From positions 1 through 64,000 of the forward strand of contig NZ_JAFBCX010000010.1 in NCBI RefSeq assembly GCF_016907955.1: a stretch of 64,000 nucleotides of DNA. The letters run 5' to 3'. The notes beneath the pieces were generated by a model. It saw only the letters and a list, made by a program, of their open reading frames with translations. It made no database searches and was not told the origin of the DNA. This document shows, piece by piece, positions 36,512 to 45,676 of the stretch (position 1 is the first letter of the stretch; the number at the start of each line of letters is the position of its first letter). Origin of the DNA: Lentzea nigeriaca (GTDB lineage: Bacteria > Actinomycetota > Actinomycetes > Mycobacteriales > Pseudonocardiaceae). Position numbers and translations under genes: made by a program.

Positions 36512-38881
36512 TCAGGTGTCCGATTGGAACAGCAGCACGGACGGCGTTTGATCGGGGAATCCCAGGCGCAGCAGTCCGATCCCGATTCCGGCGAGCCCGG
36601 TCAGCAGACCCGGCGTGGGAACGCGGTCCGGGGTGACGCAGCGGGGTCCGTCGCGGCGCAACGCGGCGAGCACCTCGCCCGTGCGGCGGTGCCTGGTTGC
36701 AGCGGACCAGCCGCTCACCGACACGTCCGCATGGCCGAGTTCACCGTGGCACAAGGACAAGTCGTCGTCCGTCCATTCGGAAGCGTCGTGCTGGCACCAT
36801 CGGGCGGGGCCCACGGGTCCGTCCGGGTACAGGGCCGCCAGGTCACGTGCGTCGGCACAGCCGACTTCCGAGTCCAGCGCCCGCATCGCCGCCGCCAGGC
36901 CGTGTTCCGGTTCGAACTCCGCGGCCGCGGCGGCCAGTGGCACGGTCGCGCGGGCCCAGCGTGCGACTTCCTCGTCGTCGACGAGGGTCGCGATGCGGGC
37001 GAGGGCGTACCCGATGCCGGCGAACCCGGTGAGGCCGCCGGAGCCGACCGCCGCGATCAGATCGTCGTTGCCGCGCAACGCGCTCAGCAGCTCCGGCACC
37101 GCGCTCAGGGCCCTGCGCGCGACGTCGGTGTAGCGGGAGACGTCGCTGATCCGGCCGAGCTGGGCGAGGAACAGCGCGACACCGGTGTAACCGTGCGCGA
37201 GCCCGGCACCCATCGGCAGCACCAGCCAGCGGGTGTCGCCGACCGGTTCGAGGCCGATCCAGTTGATCCGCTCGGTGCCGAAGCTCGTCGTGACGATCCG
37301 GTCGGCCACGGCACAGGCGGCGGACAGCACCTCGTCCGTGCCGACGGCGTGCTGCTGGACCTGGCCGGGGCCGCCGCCGGTCAGCGCGACCCTGCGGCTG
37401 GCGAGCGACGCGGCGATCACCCACTCCTGGTCGTCGCGGTCGAACTCGTCGAACGCCCCGAGGCAGGCGAGCGCGTCCTCCAGGCCGGAGGTGGCGAGCA
37501 CACCCGGCAGCGTGCCCGTGGCGGAGCTCAGGTCGTGGCCGTCCGCGCGGGTCGTGAACAGCGGGACGTCACCCGCGTCGAGCTCGGCGGCTTCGAGGTC
37601 GGCCAGTCCCGGCAGGAAGTCCGCGGCACAGGCCGTTTTCAGGGCGTTCAGCCTGGTTTCGGTGTCCTGCAAGAACTCCGGCGCACGCGTGGCCGCGATG
37701 AGGTCCGCGTACTGACGTGTCGGCCGTGGCACGACGCGCACCGGCACGGAGGCGCATCCGGCCAGCAGGGCGGCGAACTCCGCGCGGTGGCAGGAGATCG
37801 CGTCGTACGCCAGCCGGAACCCGGACAACACCGCGTCCGCGTGGTCGGCGGCCTCGACCGGCCTGTCCTGCCACGTCGGGCGGTTCGCCGAGCCGGGCAT
37901 GACCTCGGGCCGCAGCACAGCGCGCATGCGGTCGGTGCCGGCGTCGACCCATTCCGTTGTGACGCTGGAGGTTTCCTGCCCGGCGTCGCCACCGACGGCG
38001 GAGATGTCGGTGAGCCCGTGCCGTCCGGCGACCGCGGGCAGGATGCCGGTGCGTGCCACCGAACGGCCCAGCGCGATCGTGGCCGGATCGGGCCGCCCGC
38101 CGGGAAGCTGGGTCTGGAACAGGGTTTCCACGTCGATCAGCAGCGGCTGGTCGGCGCGGGTGATCAAGTTCTGGTGGTGCATGTCCGTGGCGCGCACCAG
38201 GTGCAGCACCGCGAGCAGCCCGCCGAGGCGCTGGAAGTACGCGGTCGGGTCGGGTGTGGGCAGCGGCGCCGGTTCGACGTGCTCGGTCCAGCCGTACCCG
38301 TCCGCGGCCAGCGCCCTGACCGTGGCGATCCCCAGGTCGGTCAGGTCGTTCACCAGCTCGACCAGGCGGGCCAGTGCCAGATGGGCGTCCACACCGCGCG
38401 GCTTGTGGACCACGCGCTGGCCGTCGGCGAGCAGCAGGATCGTGGTGGCACGCCCGCCCTGGTGGCGATCACCGCCCGGCTGGACCGCGACGAGCGCGGC
38501 CTTGGCGGCGAGCAGCGTGCCGGTGAGGCGGTCCTGGTCGGCCGCGTACCGGGTGGCGATCTCGGTGGTGGTGACGACCGCGGCGTCGCGTTCCCGGTCC
38601 AGTTCCCGGATCAGCACGGGATAGGGCTCGAAGTGGGCGCGGCACAGGCCGTCGAACGTGGTGTTCGCGAGTTCACGGACGAGAACCGGCGCCGCGAGGC
38701 GGGTGAGCCGGCTCGTGAGGTTCTCCGCGCACGACGCGACCAGTGCGTCCGGATCAACGGCGGTGCCGGGCAGGTCCGTGAGCTCGTGGTGCAACCGGGC
38801 GCTCGCCGCGTCCACCCACGGGGCCACGACGTGCGCGAACACGTCCGTGGGAGCGGGTGTGGCGCGGCAGGCGATCTCCAT
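36512..38881 (-). CDS. class II lanthipeptide synthetase LanM (compact)
   Basis: The 789-residue protein has a LanM dehydratase (DUF4135) domain: GGDRHQGGRATTILL, K160 in HKPRG, YFQRLGGLLAVLHLVRATDMHHQN (D233/H235) and LLIDVETLFQ. A LanC-like C-terminus has LPMGAGLAHGYTGVALFLA, GSGGLTGFAGIGYALA, C711-H712 in LSLCHGELG, and the LanM-typical end PGLLTGLAGIGIGLLRL. Most LanMs are about 900-1,100 residues; here the stretch holding the His and first Cys zinc ligands is shortened (H660 in PEHGLAAAM and C696 in RWCQHD are the only candidates). ATG 38881 is used; ATG 38917 is an alternative. It diverges from the LanL operon. Confidence 0.85.
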   Translation of the reverse strand: MEIACRATPAPTDVFAHVVAPWVDAASARLHHELTDLPGTAVDPDALVASCAENLTSRLTRLAAPVLVRELANTTFDGLCRAHFEPYPVLIRELDRERDAAVVTTTEIATRYAADQDRLTGTLLAAKAALVAVQPGGDRHQGGRATTILLLADGQRVVHKPRGVDAHLALARLVELVNDLTDLGIATVRALAADGYGWTEHVEPAPLPTPDPTAYFQRLGGLLAVLHLVRATDMHHQNLITRADQPLLIDVETLFQTQLPGGRPDPATIALGRSVARTGILPAVAGRHGLTDISAVGGDAGQETSSVTTEWVDAGTDRMRAVLRPEVMPGSANRPTWQDRPVEAADHADAVLSGFRLAYDAISCHRAEFAALLAGCASVPVRVVPRPTRQYADLIAATRAPEFLQDTETRLNALKTACAADFLPGLADLEAAELDAGDVPLFTTRADGHDLSSATGTLPGVLATSGLEDALACLGAFDEFDRDDQEWVIAASLASRRVALTGGGPGQVQQHAVGTDEVLSAACAVADRIVTTSFGTERINWIGLEPVGDTRWLVLPMGAGLAHGYTGVALFLAQLGRISDVSRYTDVARRALSAVPELLSALRGNDDLIAAVGSGGLTGFAGIGYALARIATLVDDEEVARWARATVPLAAAAAEFEPEHGLAAAMRALDSEVGCADARDLAALYPDGPVGPARWCQHDASEWTDDDLSLCHGELGHADVSVSGWSAATRHRRTGEVLAALRRDGPRCVTPDRVPTPGLLTGLAGIGIGLLRLGFPDQTPSVLLFQSDT

Positions 38882-38926
38882 GACACGAAGCGTGCCAGCG
38901 CGGCACCGGCGGGTCATGGGTGGAGA

Positions 38927-39060
38927 CCACCACCATTGGCAGCGGCGTACGTACGCGCCTCTACGCATTCTGCCGGGCGCTGCTCGGGAACCGCTCGTGC
39001 GCAACCCGTCCGCCACCACCGCCGCACCGCTCCGTACCTGCGGCTTCCGAATGGTGGTGG
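38927..39060. promoter_or_regulatory. divergent promoter of the lanM and lanL operons with bracketing inverted repeat
   Basis: CCACCACCATT at 38927-38937 and its exact complement AATGGTGGTGG at 39050-39060 bracket the middle of the 270-bp gap between the two biosynthetic operons. No peptide gene was found between them. Paired sites of this kind could bind a shared activator such as the LAL regulator (inference). Confidence 0.5.
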
Positions 39061-39151
39061 CCGCCACGGATGAGTTTCGCGCCGCCAGGCGGGAGATTTC
39101 TCTCGGGCCGCAACGAGGTCCGAAACACCAACAACACGGAGGTGCATTCAC

Positions 39152-39268
39152 ATGGAGAAGATCGTGGACGCGAACGACCTGCTGACCCTGGGCTTCGAGG
39201 ACGACGCGCTGCTGATGGAGGACAACTCCCTCTGCGCGCTGTGCTCCTGGACCGTGAGCGAGAACTGA
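39152..39268 (+). CDS. class III/IV-type lanthipeptide precursor (LanA)
   Basis: The 38-residue peptide starts at ATG 39152, with GGAGG 9 nt upstream. The leader (1-25) is acidic and contains DLLTLGF, close to the [I/L]LxLQ recognition motif of class III/IV leaders. The presumed core is S26 to N38, SLCALCSWTVSEN, with Cys28, Cys31 and Ser26, Ser32, Thr34, Ser36. It has one Ser before the two Cys and three Ser/Thr after, so ring direction is not obvious. The LanL gene follows 75 bp downstream. It shares the final residues EN with the LanM-side peptide. Confidence 0.85.
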   Translation: MEKIVDANDLLTLGFEDDALLMEDNSLCALCSWTVSEN

Positions 39269-39343
39269 CCGGTCCTCCCGGTGATGCGGTGGGCCGCCGC
39301 CGCGCGGCCCACCGCAGGTCCCTTCTCCAGGCAGGTGAGTTCC

Positions 39344-41842
39344 ATGCGACGACGCGTAGCCGCCGACCCGATCCGGCGCGGGGTGGGAGAGATCGCCGCC
39401 TCGTGCGCCGACACCTACACCGTGCGCGGCGAGCCTTTCTGGTGGTACTTCGACCCGACAACCGACCGCCCGCTGCTCCGTCAGGGCTGGAAGATCCACG
39501 TGAGCGCCGCGCCCCAGCACGCCCCCGAGGTCCTGCGCCGCGTCGCCGCCGTCGTCGTGCCGCGCGCGTTGCGCTGGAAGGCCGCCCGGTCCATCGACAA
39601 GCTGATGGACCTCAGCTCACCGCCCTCGCCCCTGACCCAGTCCGGCAAGTTCATCACCGTCTACCCGGACTCCGGCGTCGAGCAGCTCGCCGCCGAACTG
39701 GACGCGGTCACGGCCGAGTTCGACGCCCCCGTCGTGCCGTCCGACCGGCGATTCCGCCCGCACAGCAACGTGTACCTGCGGTACGGCGCGTTCTCCGCTT
39801 CGAGCGTCTTCGATCCGGTCGAGCAGAGTCTCCGGCACGTGCTGGTCCACCCCGACGGGCATCGGGTCGAGGACAGGCGCGCACCGGGTGTTGCCGCGCC
39901 CGACTGGGCGGACGACCTGGTGCCGGTGCGGTCCCGTGTCTTCCTGGAGCGGCCTGGCACCGGGCTGTTCGGACGCGAGATCGTGGTCGACGGTGTGCTG
40001 CGGCAGTCCGTGAAGGGCGGGGTGTTCCGGGTCCGGTACCGGGGCGTGCCGGCCGTGCTGAAGGAAGCGCGGATGGGGACGACGCCCGACCGGCTCGGTC
40101 GCGACTCCCGGACGGCGCTGCGCAACGAGTGGCAGCTGCTGCGGGTGTTGAGCGGGACCGGGCTGGCGCCGGAGCCGCTCGCGTTCTTCCACCAGGAGGA
40201 CAACGCCTACCTGGTGCAGGAGTTCCTGCCCGGGCGGACGTTGCGGGCCGAGGTGGAGCGGCGCAACTACCGGGCTGCGGTGTCCGTGCCTGCTTTGGTG
40301 GAGCTGGTGGACGGGGTGCACCGGCTTGTGCGGGACGTTGAGGCGTACGGGGTTCGGCTGCTCGACCTGACGCCCAACAACATCATGGTCTCCGGGGCGC
40401 GGTTCGCGGTGATCGATCTCGAGCACGCCGGATTGGTTGATTCGCCTGAGCCGCCGTTCGTCGCGCACACGCCGGGGTATGTGCCGCCGTCGACGCCTCG
40501 GGCTGCGGACACCTCGTACGCGCTTGCGGCGATCGACCACTTCGTGCTGACTGGCATCGACCCGTTTCTGGGCAGGAACGTGACGTACGCCGAGCACCTG
40601 CCCGCGGTGTTGGAGGCGTTCGCCCCGGCCGGGCTGCAGCCCTCGGCGCTGGAAGGCGTCCGCATCAAGCTGGGTGGCGCTACCCGGTCGGTGTCAACCG
40701 ATGCTGACCTCACGGTCGAGGAAGCGGTGGAGGCAGGCGAGGAACTGGTCAAGCTGGCCGAGTGGGACCGCCACCCCTGGCCGTGGCCGCAGCGCTGGGC
40801 GCCCGGCTCCATGCACCCGGCATCGTTCATGGCGGGCACCGCCGGCATCGCCCGCTTCTACCTCGACCTCCACGAAGCCACCGGCGACAGGACCTGGCTG
40901 GACCACACCGACCAACTCCTGACCTGGACCATCGACAACCATCCGGTGGTCGCGGGCCAGACCCCACCCGGCCTGTACTTCGGCCTCGCCTCCCTCCCGT
41001 GGCTCATGAGCGACCTCGCTGCCGCCGGGCACCAACCCGAGCTGTGGCACCGCGAAGCCCTCAAGTTCGACGAGGAGCTGAGCACGATCGAGGTCCACGG
41101 CTGGGACATCACCCACGGCTGGGCGGGCATCGGCCTCGCCAAGATCGCCCTCCTGCGCGCCACCGGCAAAGGCCACGAAGACGTCAAAGCGATCACCGCG
41201 AAGGTCCTCGGCGCTGTGTCGACGAAAGACGGCCTCCCGGCGTGGCCGAACAACGGCCAGTCCTTCTGCGGCTTCGCCCACGGCAGCGCGGGCGTCGCCT
41301 ACTTCCTGCTGCACGCAGGTCGAGCCGTCGACGACCCAGTGGCCACGGATCTCGCGATCGCCACCGGACGCGCGCTGCTCGGTGCGGCGGTTCCAGCGGC
41401 GGAAGGCTTGTCGTGGCCGCACAGACCGGGCCAGGACACGGTGTGGTCGCACTGGTGCAACGGCGCCGCCGGTGTCGGCATCCTGTTGCACGCCCTGGCC
41501 CAGCACACCCGGGACGACGAATTCCGGGAAGGCGCGCGCAAAGCAGGCCTGGCCATCACGACAGCGCGCCCGTTCGGCAGCGTCTGCCGGTGCCACGGGC
41601 TCGCCGGTGACGGTGACTTCCTGCTGGACCTGGGCGACCACGACGGCGCTGTCCACATCGGACGCAAGCTCGACGCGCTCAGGTTCCGCGACGGGTTCTC
41701 CGTCAAGTGGGCGCCGGAAGGGCTCGGCGTGCCCAGGCCCGACTACATGCGCGGCTACACCGGCGTGCACGCGTTCCGGCTGCGGCTCGCGGGCCACGTC
41801 GCCCGCTCGCCCCTGACCCTGCGACTGGAGGAGTGCCAATGA
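39344..41842 (+). CDS. class IV lanthipeptide synthetase (LanL)
   Basis: The 832-residue trifunctional enzyme has an N-terminal phospho-Ser/Thr lyase region (about 1-200: GWKIHVSA, GKFITVYP, RYGAF), a kinase domain (about 205-480: K240 in AVLKEAR, D341 in LLDLTPNNIMV, D358 in VIDLEHA) and a LanC cyclase (about 490-830). The cyclase keeps all zinc ligands: H646 in GFAHGSAG, C705 in HWCNGAAG, C750-H751 in CRCHGLAG. Intact ligands separate LanL (class IV) from LanKC (class III). AGGTGAG precedes ATG 39344. It phosphorylates and eliminates Ser/Thr in the 38-aa precursor, then adds Cys. Confidence 0.9.
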   Translation: MRRRVAADPIRRGVGEIAASCADTYTVRGEPFWWYFDPTTDRPLLRQGWKIHVSAAPQHAPEVLRRVAAVVVPRALRWKAARSIDKLMDLSSPPSPLTQSGKFITVYPDSGVEQLAAELDAVTAEFDAPVVPSDRRFRPHSNVYLRYGAFSASSVFDPVEQSLRHVLVHPDGHRVEDRRAPGVAAPDWADDLVPVRSRVFLERPGTGLFGREIVVDGVLRQSVKGGVFRVRYRGVPAVLKEARMGTTPDRLGRDSRTALRNEWQLLRVLSGTGLAPEPLAFFHQEDNAYLVQEFLPGRTLRAEVERRNYRAAVSVPALVELVDGVHRLVRDVEAYGVRLLDLTPNNIMVSGARFAVIDLEHAGLVDSPEPPFVAHTPGYVPPSTPRAADTSYALAAIDHFVLTGIDPFLGRNVTYAEHLPAVLEAFAPAGLQPSALEGVRIKLGGATRSVSTDADLTVEEAVEAGEELVKLAEWDRHPWPWPQRWAPGSMHPASFMAGTAGIARFYLDLHEATGDRTWLDHTDQLLTWTIDNHPVVAGQTPPGLYFGLASLPWLMSDLAAAGHQPELWHREALKFDEELSTIEVHGWDITHGWAGIGLAKIALLRATGKGHEDVKAITAKVLGAVSTKDGLPAWPNNGQSFCGFAHGSAGVAYFLLHAGRAVDDPVATDLAIATGRALLGAAVPAAEGLSWPHRPGQDTVWSHWCNGAAGVGILLHALAQHTRDDEFREGARKAGLAITTARPFGSVCRCHGLAGDGDFLLDLGDHDGAVHIGRKLDALRFRDGFSVKWAPEGLGVPRPDYMRGYTGVHAFRLRLAGHVARSPLTLRLEECQ

Positions 41843-42570
41843 ACCTCACCGACCTCCTGGTTCACGAGATGGTCGTGGACTGGGGCCAGAGCCGCCGGGT
41901 CGTGGCGTCCCGGCACGGCGAGACGGTGTTCGAGTGTGTTGTGCGGCCGGCGCAAGGGCTCTGGTACGTCACGGAGTGCCTGCCGCAGCGCGACGACCCG
42001 GCCACCACCGACCACCTGGTCAGAGTGCTCGGGTATCTGAAGGAACAGGGGATCGGCGACGTCATCGTCCTCCACCCGGAGTTCTGGGACGTCGGCGGCA
42101 CCGACTGCGGGCGGATCGTGCCGATGTGGCTGCGGCTGGACGCAGACATGATCGCCTCGTTCGAACGCGTGCTGCCCGTCGGCTACGCGGTCGAACCGTT
42201 CTCCGGCGACCTGCCGGGGGAGCCGCACGACCTCAGCGTGTTCGCCGAGCTCACGTCGAACCAGTACGGGCCGATCATCCCCGAAGCGTCCCTCAGGATC
42301 GTCGCGGACGGCAGCACGCGTGGCGCGATCGCCGTGACGGAGGACCGTGGTGTGCCGCTCGTAGGGCACCTCGTGGTCGAGCCCGCCGAGAGGGGTGGCG
42401 GGCTCGGCAGGACGTTGCTGGTGCGCGGCATGCTCGGGCTGGCGAACGCCGGGTACGTCGACTGCCGGCTCAACGTCATGGCCGACAACTTCGCCGCGCG
42501 CAGGCTGTACCGGTCGATCGGCTTCGTGCAGGACCGCGCGACGCTTCGAGCGAGCCGGGTGACGTCGTGA
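41839..42570 (+). CDS. GNAT-family N-acetyltransferase in the lanthipeptide operon
   Basis: The 243-residue protein has a C-terminal GNAT fold: VGHLVVEPAERGGGLGRTLL (acetyl-CoA pyrophosphate loop) and NFAARRLYRSIGF. The first about 110 residues form a separate domain I do not recognise (VECVVRPAQGLWYVTE, VIVLHPEFWDVGG). The start overlaps the LanL stop (ATGA). It may acetylate the peptide or confer self-protection; both are inferences from context. Confidence 0.75.
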   Translation: MNLTDLLVHEMVVDWGQSRRVVASRHGETVFECVVRPAQGLWYVTECLPQRDDPATTDHLVRVLGYLKEQGIGDVIVLHPEFWDVGGTDCGRIVPMWLRLDADMIASFERVLPVGYAVEPFSGDLPGEPHDLSVFAELTSNQYGPIIPEASLRIVADGSTRGAIAVTEDRGVPLVGHLVVEPAERGGGLGRTLLVRGMLGLANAGYVDCRLNVMADNFAARRLYRSIGFVQDRATLRASRVTS

Positions 42571-44132
42571 CCGTGACGGTGCTCGAACTGGAGTCGGCAC
42601 GGATTCCCGGCGTGCTGGAGGATCTCCGGGCACAGGGACACGTCCGGTACTACCTGTCCGCCGGTCGTCCGCTGTGGTTGCGCGGACCCGAGGGCCCGGC
42701 TGACCTGACCGCGGCGTTGCTGCGCTGCCACGACGAACGCGAGGCACGGCTGCGCGCCGAGGTCAGGGCGGTCAAGGAGTGGCTGGCCGAGGGTGGCCGA
42801 CGGTCGGTGGTCGTGGAGCTGTTCAACCCGCCGACGAGAGACGACGTGCGCTTCCTCCAGGAATGCCGCATGCGGCTGGTGCGCGGCGAAGCGCAGTCGA
42901 TCACCGTGCTGCGTCACCTTCCCGCCGCAGCGCCCGCAAATGAAGTCCTCGCGATGTTCCAGCTCGCCGGTGGATCGGTGCCGGAAGAGAAATTCCGCCA
43001 TTGGCAAGCGAACCACGGCTGGGACGATGATCTGGTGCGTAGGGTCACGTCCACAAGGGACGGTCTGCGTACCTACGCGACGCCGCCACCACGTGACCTG
43101 CCGATCACTCCGGAATTGGTGGCCGAGGTCGCGCAGAGCGTCGAGGTGCCGCTGTCCACCGCCGCCCTGCTGACCGACCCGTCAGCGGCACTCGACGCCT
43201 TCACGGCCGGTGCCGCCGCCGAGGCAGCCGGTCAGGGCAGGGTGCTGTCGCGGTACGCGGGCAACCTGTACCGGCGGGCGTTGCGGGGCGACGAAGTTCC
43301 GCACGCCAAGGCCGCCGGCGCGTACCTGGCGGCACTCGTCGCCGACCGCCGCCGGGTCTCCGGCACGCTGGCCGACTTGCTGCTGGCCCAGGCGGAGAAG
43401 TGGGACGTGCGGCCGGCCGACCGGGCCATGCTCGCGTACAACCTCGGTCAGCTCCTCGCCAAGGACCCCGACCCCGCGGTGCGCAAGTCGGCCGCGCGGT
43501 GCTTCGAGCACGCCCGCGAACTGGACGTGCCGGTCACCCAGGTCGCCGCGTCCTTCAACGGCGCCGCACTGGCCCTGTACCGCGACCGCGACCTGGACGG
43601 TGCCGTCACGAGCATGCGCACCGCGCTGGAGTTGCTGGAAGGCCAGGACATCGTGGCCGACCAACAGGTTCAGCTCCTCACCAACCTCGCCAAGCTCCGC
43701 CGCGGCACGCCGGAGGCCATGTGCCTGTACCGGCGGGCGTGGGAGGCCGCGGACGGCGTCGCCAACGCCACCTACGTGGCCTCCGACCTGGTGCGGGTGC
43801 TGCTCGACGCGGGGGAGGAGCGCGAGGCGGAGGCCGTCGCGACGCGGCTGCTCGACCTCTTTGACAGCGCGGACGACCCGAACCAGGCGAGCGAGAAGGC
43901 CGTGTCCGCGGTGTGCTTCCGGCTCGCCGGCCACCGGCTCGCGGCGGGCGCGACCGCGGACGCCGCGCGCTGGTACCTCGCGGCGGTCAGCCGGATGCGG
44001 CGCGGTGCCCCCGAGGTCGTCGACACGATCCTGCGCAACCTGGGCGACCAGCCGGCGGCCCTGGTCGAGGAACGCGCCGCGCACGCGGTGATCGCCGACG
44101 ACCTCCTGGCGCTGCGGGGTTTGCTCGCATGA
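42567..44132 (+). CDS. TPR-like helical repeat protein, unknown function
   Basis: The 521-residue protein has an N-terminal alpha/beta domain of about 170 residues (VLELESARIPGVLEDLRA, VVVELFNPPTRDDVRFLQE) and a C-terminal array of about 34-residue helical pairs (AMLAYNLGQLLAKDPDP, AASFNGAALALYRDRD, NLAKLRRGTPEAMCLYRRA) typical of TPR/SEL1 folds. No catalytic motif is seen. It overlaps both neighbours by 4 bp (GTGA before, ATGA after), so it is produced in step with the synthetase and peptidase and may scaffold them (inference). Confidence 0.65.
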   Translation: MTVTVLELESARIPGVLEDLRAQGHVRYYLSAGRPLWLRGPEGPADLTAALLRCHDEREARLRAEVRAVKEWLAEGGRRSVVVELFNPPTRDDVRFLQECRMRLVRGEAQSITVLRHLPAAAPANEVLAMFQLAGGSVPEEKFRHWQANHGWDDDLVRRVTSTRDGLRTYATPPPRDLPITPELVAEVAQSVEVPLSTAALLTDPSAALDAFTAGAAAEAAGQGRVLSRYAGNLYRRALRGDEVPHAKAAGAYLAALVADRRRVSGTLADLLLAQAEKWDVRPADRAMLAYNLGQLLAKDPDPAVRKSAARCFEHARELDVPVTQVAASFNGAALALYRDRDLDGAVTSMRTALELLEGQDIVADQQVQLLTNLAKLRRGTPEAMCLYRRAWEAADGVANATYVASDLVRVLLDAGEEREAEAVATRLLDLFDSADDPNQASEKAVSAVCFRLAGHRLAAGATADAARWYLAAVSRMRRGAPEVVDTILRNLGDQPAALVEERAAHAVIADDLLALRGLLA

Positions 44133-45676
44133 CCATCACCGAGTTCTCCCTCCACCACGACCGCCTCGTCCTCACGCGACCGGGCGAGGTCGGACTCGCC
44201 CCGAGCACCGACCTGACCGAGGTCGACTGGATCCCGGTCGGCGACTGGCACCTCGTCGGCTGGGTCGCACCGGACCTGGTGGCGTTGCGCCGGCGGGGCG
44301 AACTCGGCCTCCTGGACACCGGCCGCCGGATGCTGACCTCCACGCATCCGGTGGTCGGCCGCACCTTGCGCTACAACGGCGAAGTAGCCCTGGTCGCGGT
44401 CGTGCGCGACGGACGCCCTGTGCTGTGCGTGCACCGCCCGTCGGCCGGCACCTACCAGGTCCTCGACGCCACCGAGGGCGTGTCCTCGGTCGCCGCCTGG
44501 GACGGCACGACCATCGTGCTCACCAAGGACCGGCGAGTCGTGCTGGTGCGTTACGACGACACGAGCAGCGAACAGCTCGCCGAGATCCCCGCGGTGGCGG
44601 CTGCGGGTGACGGGCCGCTGGTCGCGGTGACCGGCGAAGGCGACGTCCCCGGCGTGCTCGACCTGGCCGGCGGCGAAGTCCGTTGGTACGCACCGGGAAG
44701 CGCGGGCATCGCGATCTCCCCGTCCGGTCTGCTGCTCACGATGGCCTGGACCGACCACCGCTACGTCTACCGGGTCCTCGACCGCGACGGTGAGGTCGTC
44801 GGCACGCCCGTGCCCGACCACGGCATCGCCACCGACCTGACCTTCACCGCGGACGAAGGCCACCTCCTCGGCCGCCACCAGTCACCGGCGGCCTCACCCG
44901 CACTGGTCCGCTGGGAGATCCACAGTGGACAGATGAGCGAGCTGCCGGGACAACAGCGCCGGAAAACCGCCGTCCGCTGGCGGCACCGCCAGTCCGCGCA
45001 GTCGCCGGAATGGCTCTACGAACCGGAAACCGGCGGCCACGGCGGCATCGTCCTGCACCTGCACGGCGGCCCCCGCAGTCAGCTGAGGCAGATCCACGAG
45101 CCGTTGATCGCCGCGCTCGTCGAGGCGGGCTGGACCGTCATCGGCATGAACTACCCCGGCAGCTCAGGCTACGGCGACGAGTTCCGCGACGTCGTCGTGG
45201 GCGACTGGGGCGGCGCCGACGTCGCCGCCGTGACCGCGCGCCTGCGGGAACTGCGCCGCGACCGGCCGGTGTGCCTGTACGGCCAGAGCTACGGCGCCTA
45301 CCTCGCGTTGCTCGCCGCGTCCCGGGAACTGGTCGACGCCGTCGCGGTGTGGGCCCCGGTCACCGATCTGCCGCAGCTGCTGGCGTCCGCGACGGGCCTG
45401 CACCGGCAGTGGCTGCGCACCGAGCTCGGGGCGCTCGCCGACGACCCCGGTCAGCTCACCGCACGCAGCCCGATCACCCAGCCGTTCACCGCACGACGCC
45501 TGCTCATCGGCCACAGCAAGGGAGACGACAGGTGCCCGGTGGAGCAGTCGCGGAGGTTCGTCGAACGGCAGGGCCCAGACCGCTACCTGGAACAACCGGG
45601 CAACGGCCACGAGCCGGGCGATCCAGGGGCGTGGACGGCGGCCGTGGTGGAGCACTTCGAGGAGGTGCTGGCATGA
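44129..45676 (+). CDS. S9 prolyl-oligopeptidase-like peptidase, candidate leader peptidase
   Basis: The 515-residue protein has an N-terminal beta-propeller (about 30-270) and a C-terminal alpha/beta-hydrolase domain: LHLHGGPRSQ (oxyanion), YGQSYGAYLA with S387, D466 or D467 in GHSKGDDRCP, H494 in NGHEPG. Proteases of this family (AplP, FlaP) remove leaders of class III lanthipeptides. The operon's exporters lack a C39 protease domain, which leaves leader removal to this enzyme. No signal peptide is visible, so it acts in the cytoplasm. Confidence 0.85.
   Translation: MTITEFSLHHDRLVLTRPGEVGLAPSTDLTEVDWIPVGDWHLVGWVAPDLVALRRRGELGLLDTGRRMLTSTHPVVGRTLRYNGEVALVAVVRDGRPVLCVHRPSAGTYQVLDATEGVSSVAAWDGTTIVLTKDRRVVLVRYDDTSSEQLAEIPAVAAAGDGPLVAVTGEGDVPGVLDLAGGEVRWYAPGSAGIAISPSGLLLTMAWTDHRYVYRVLDRDGEVVGTPVPDHGIATDLTFTADEGHLLGRHQSPAASPALVRWEIHSGQMSELPGQQRRKTAVRWRHRQSAQSPEWLYEPETGGHGGIVLHLHGGPRSQLRQIHEPLIAALVEAGWTVIGMNYPGSSGYGDEFRDVVVGDWGGADVAAVTARLRELRRDRPVCLYGQSYGAYLALLAASRELVDAVAVWAPVTDLPQLLASATGLHRQWLRTELGALADDPGQLTARSPITQPFTARRLLIGHSKGDDRCPVEQSRRFVERQGPDRYLEQPGNGHEPGDPGAWTAAVVEHFEEVLA

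Noticed and set aside
36377-39073. 898-codon plus-strand frame opposite lanM
   Set aside because: Antisense shadow; the minus strand carries the LanM catalytic motifs.
38882-39151. Additional lanthipeptide precursor in the divergent gap
   Set aside because: Short frames on both strands lack a ribosome-binding site, a leader motif or a Cys/Ser/Thr core.
39344-41842. Class III (LanKC) assignment for the synthetase
   Set aside because: The cyclase keeps the zinc ligands H646, C705 and C750-H751, which class III enzymes lack; class IV fits better.
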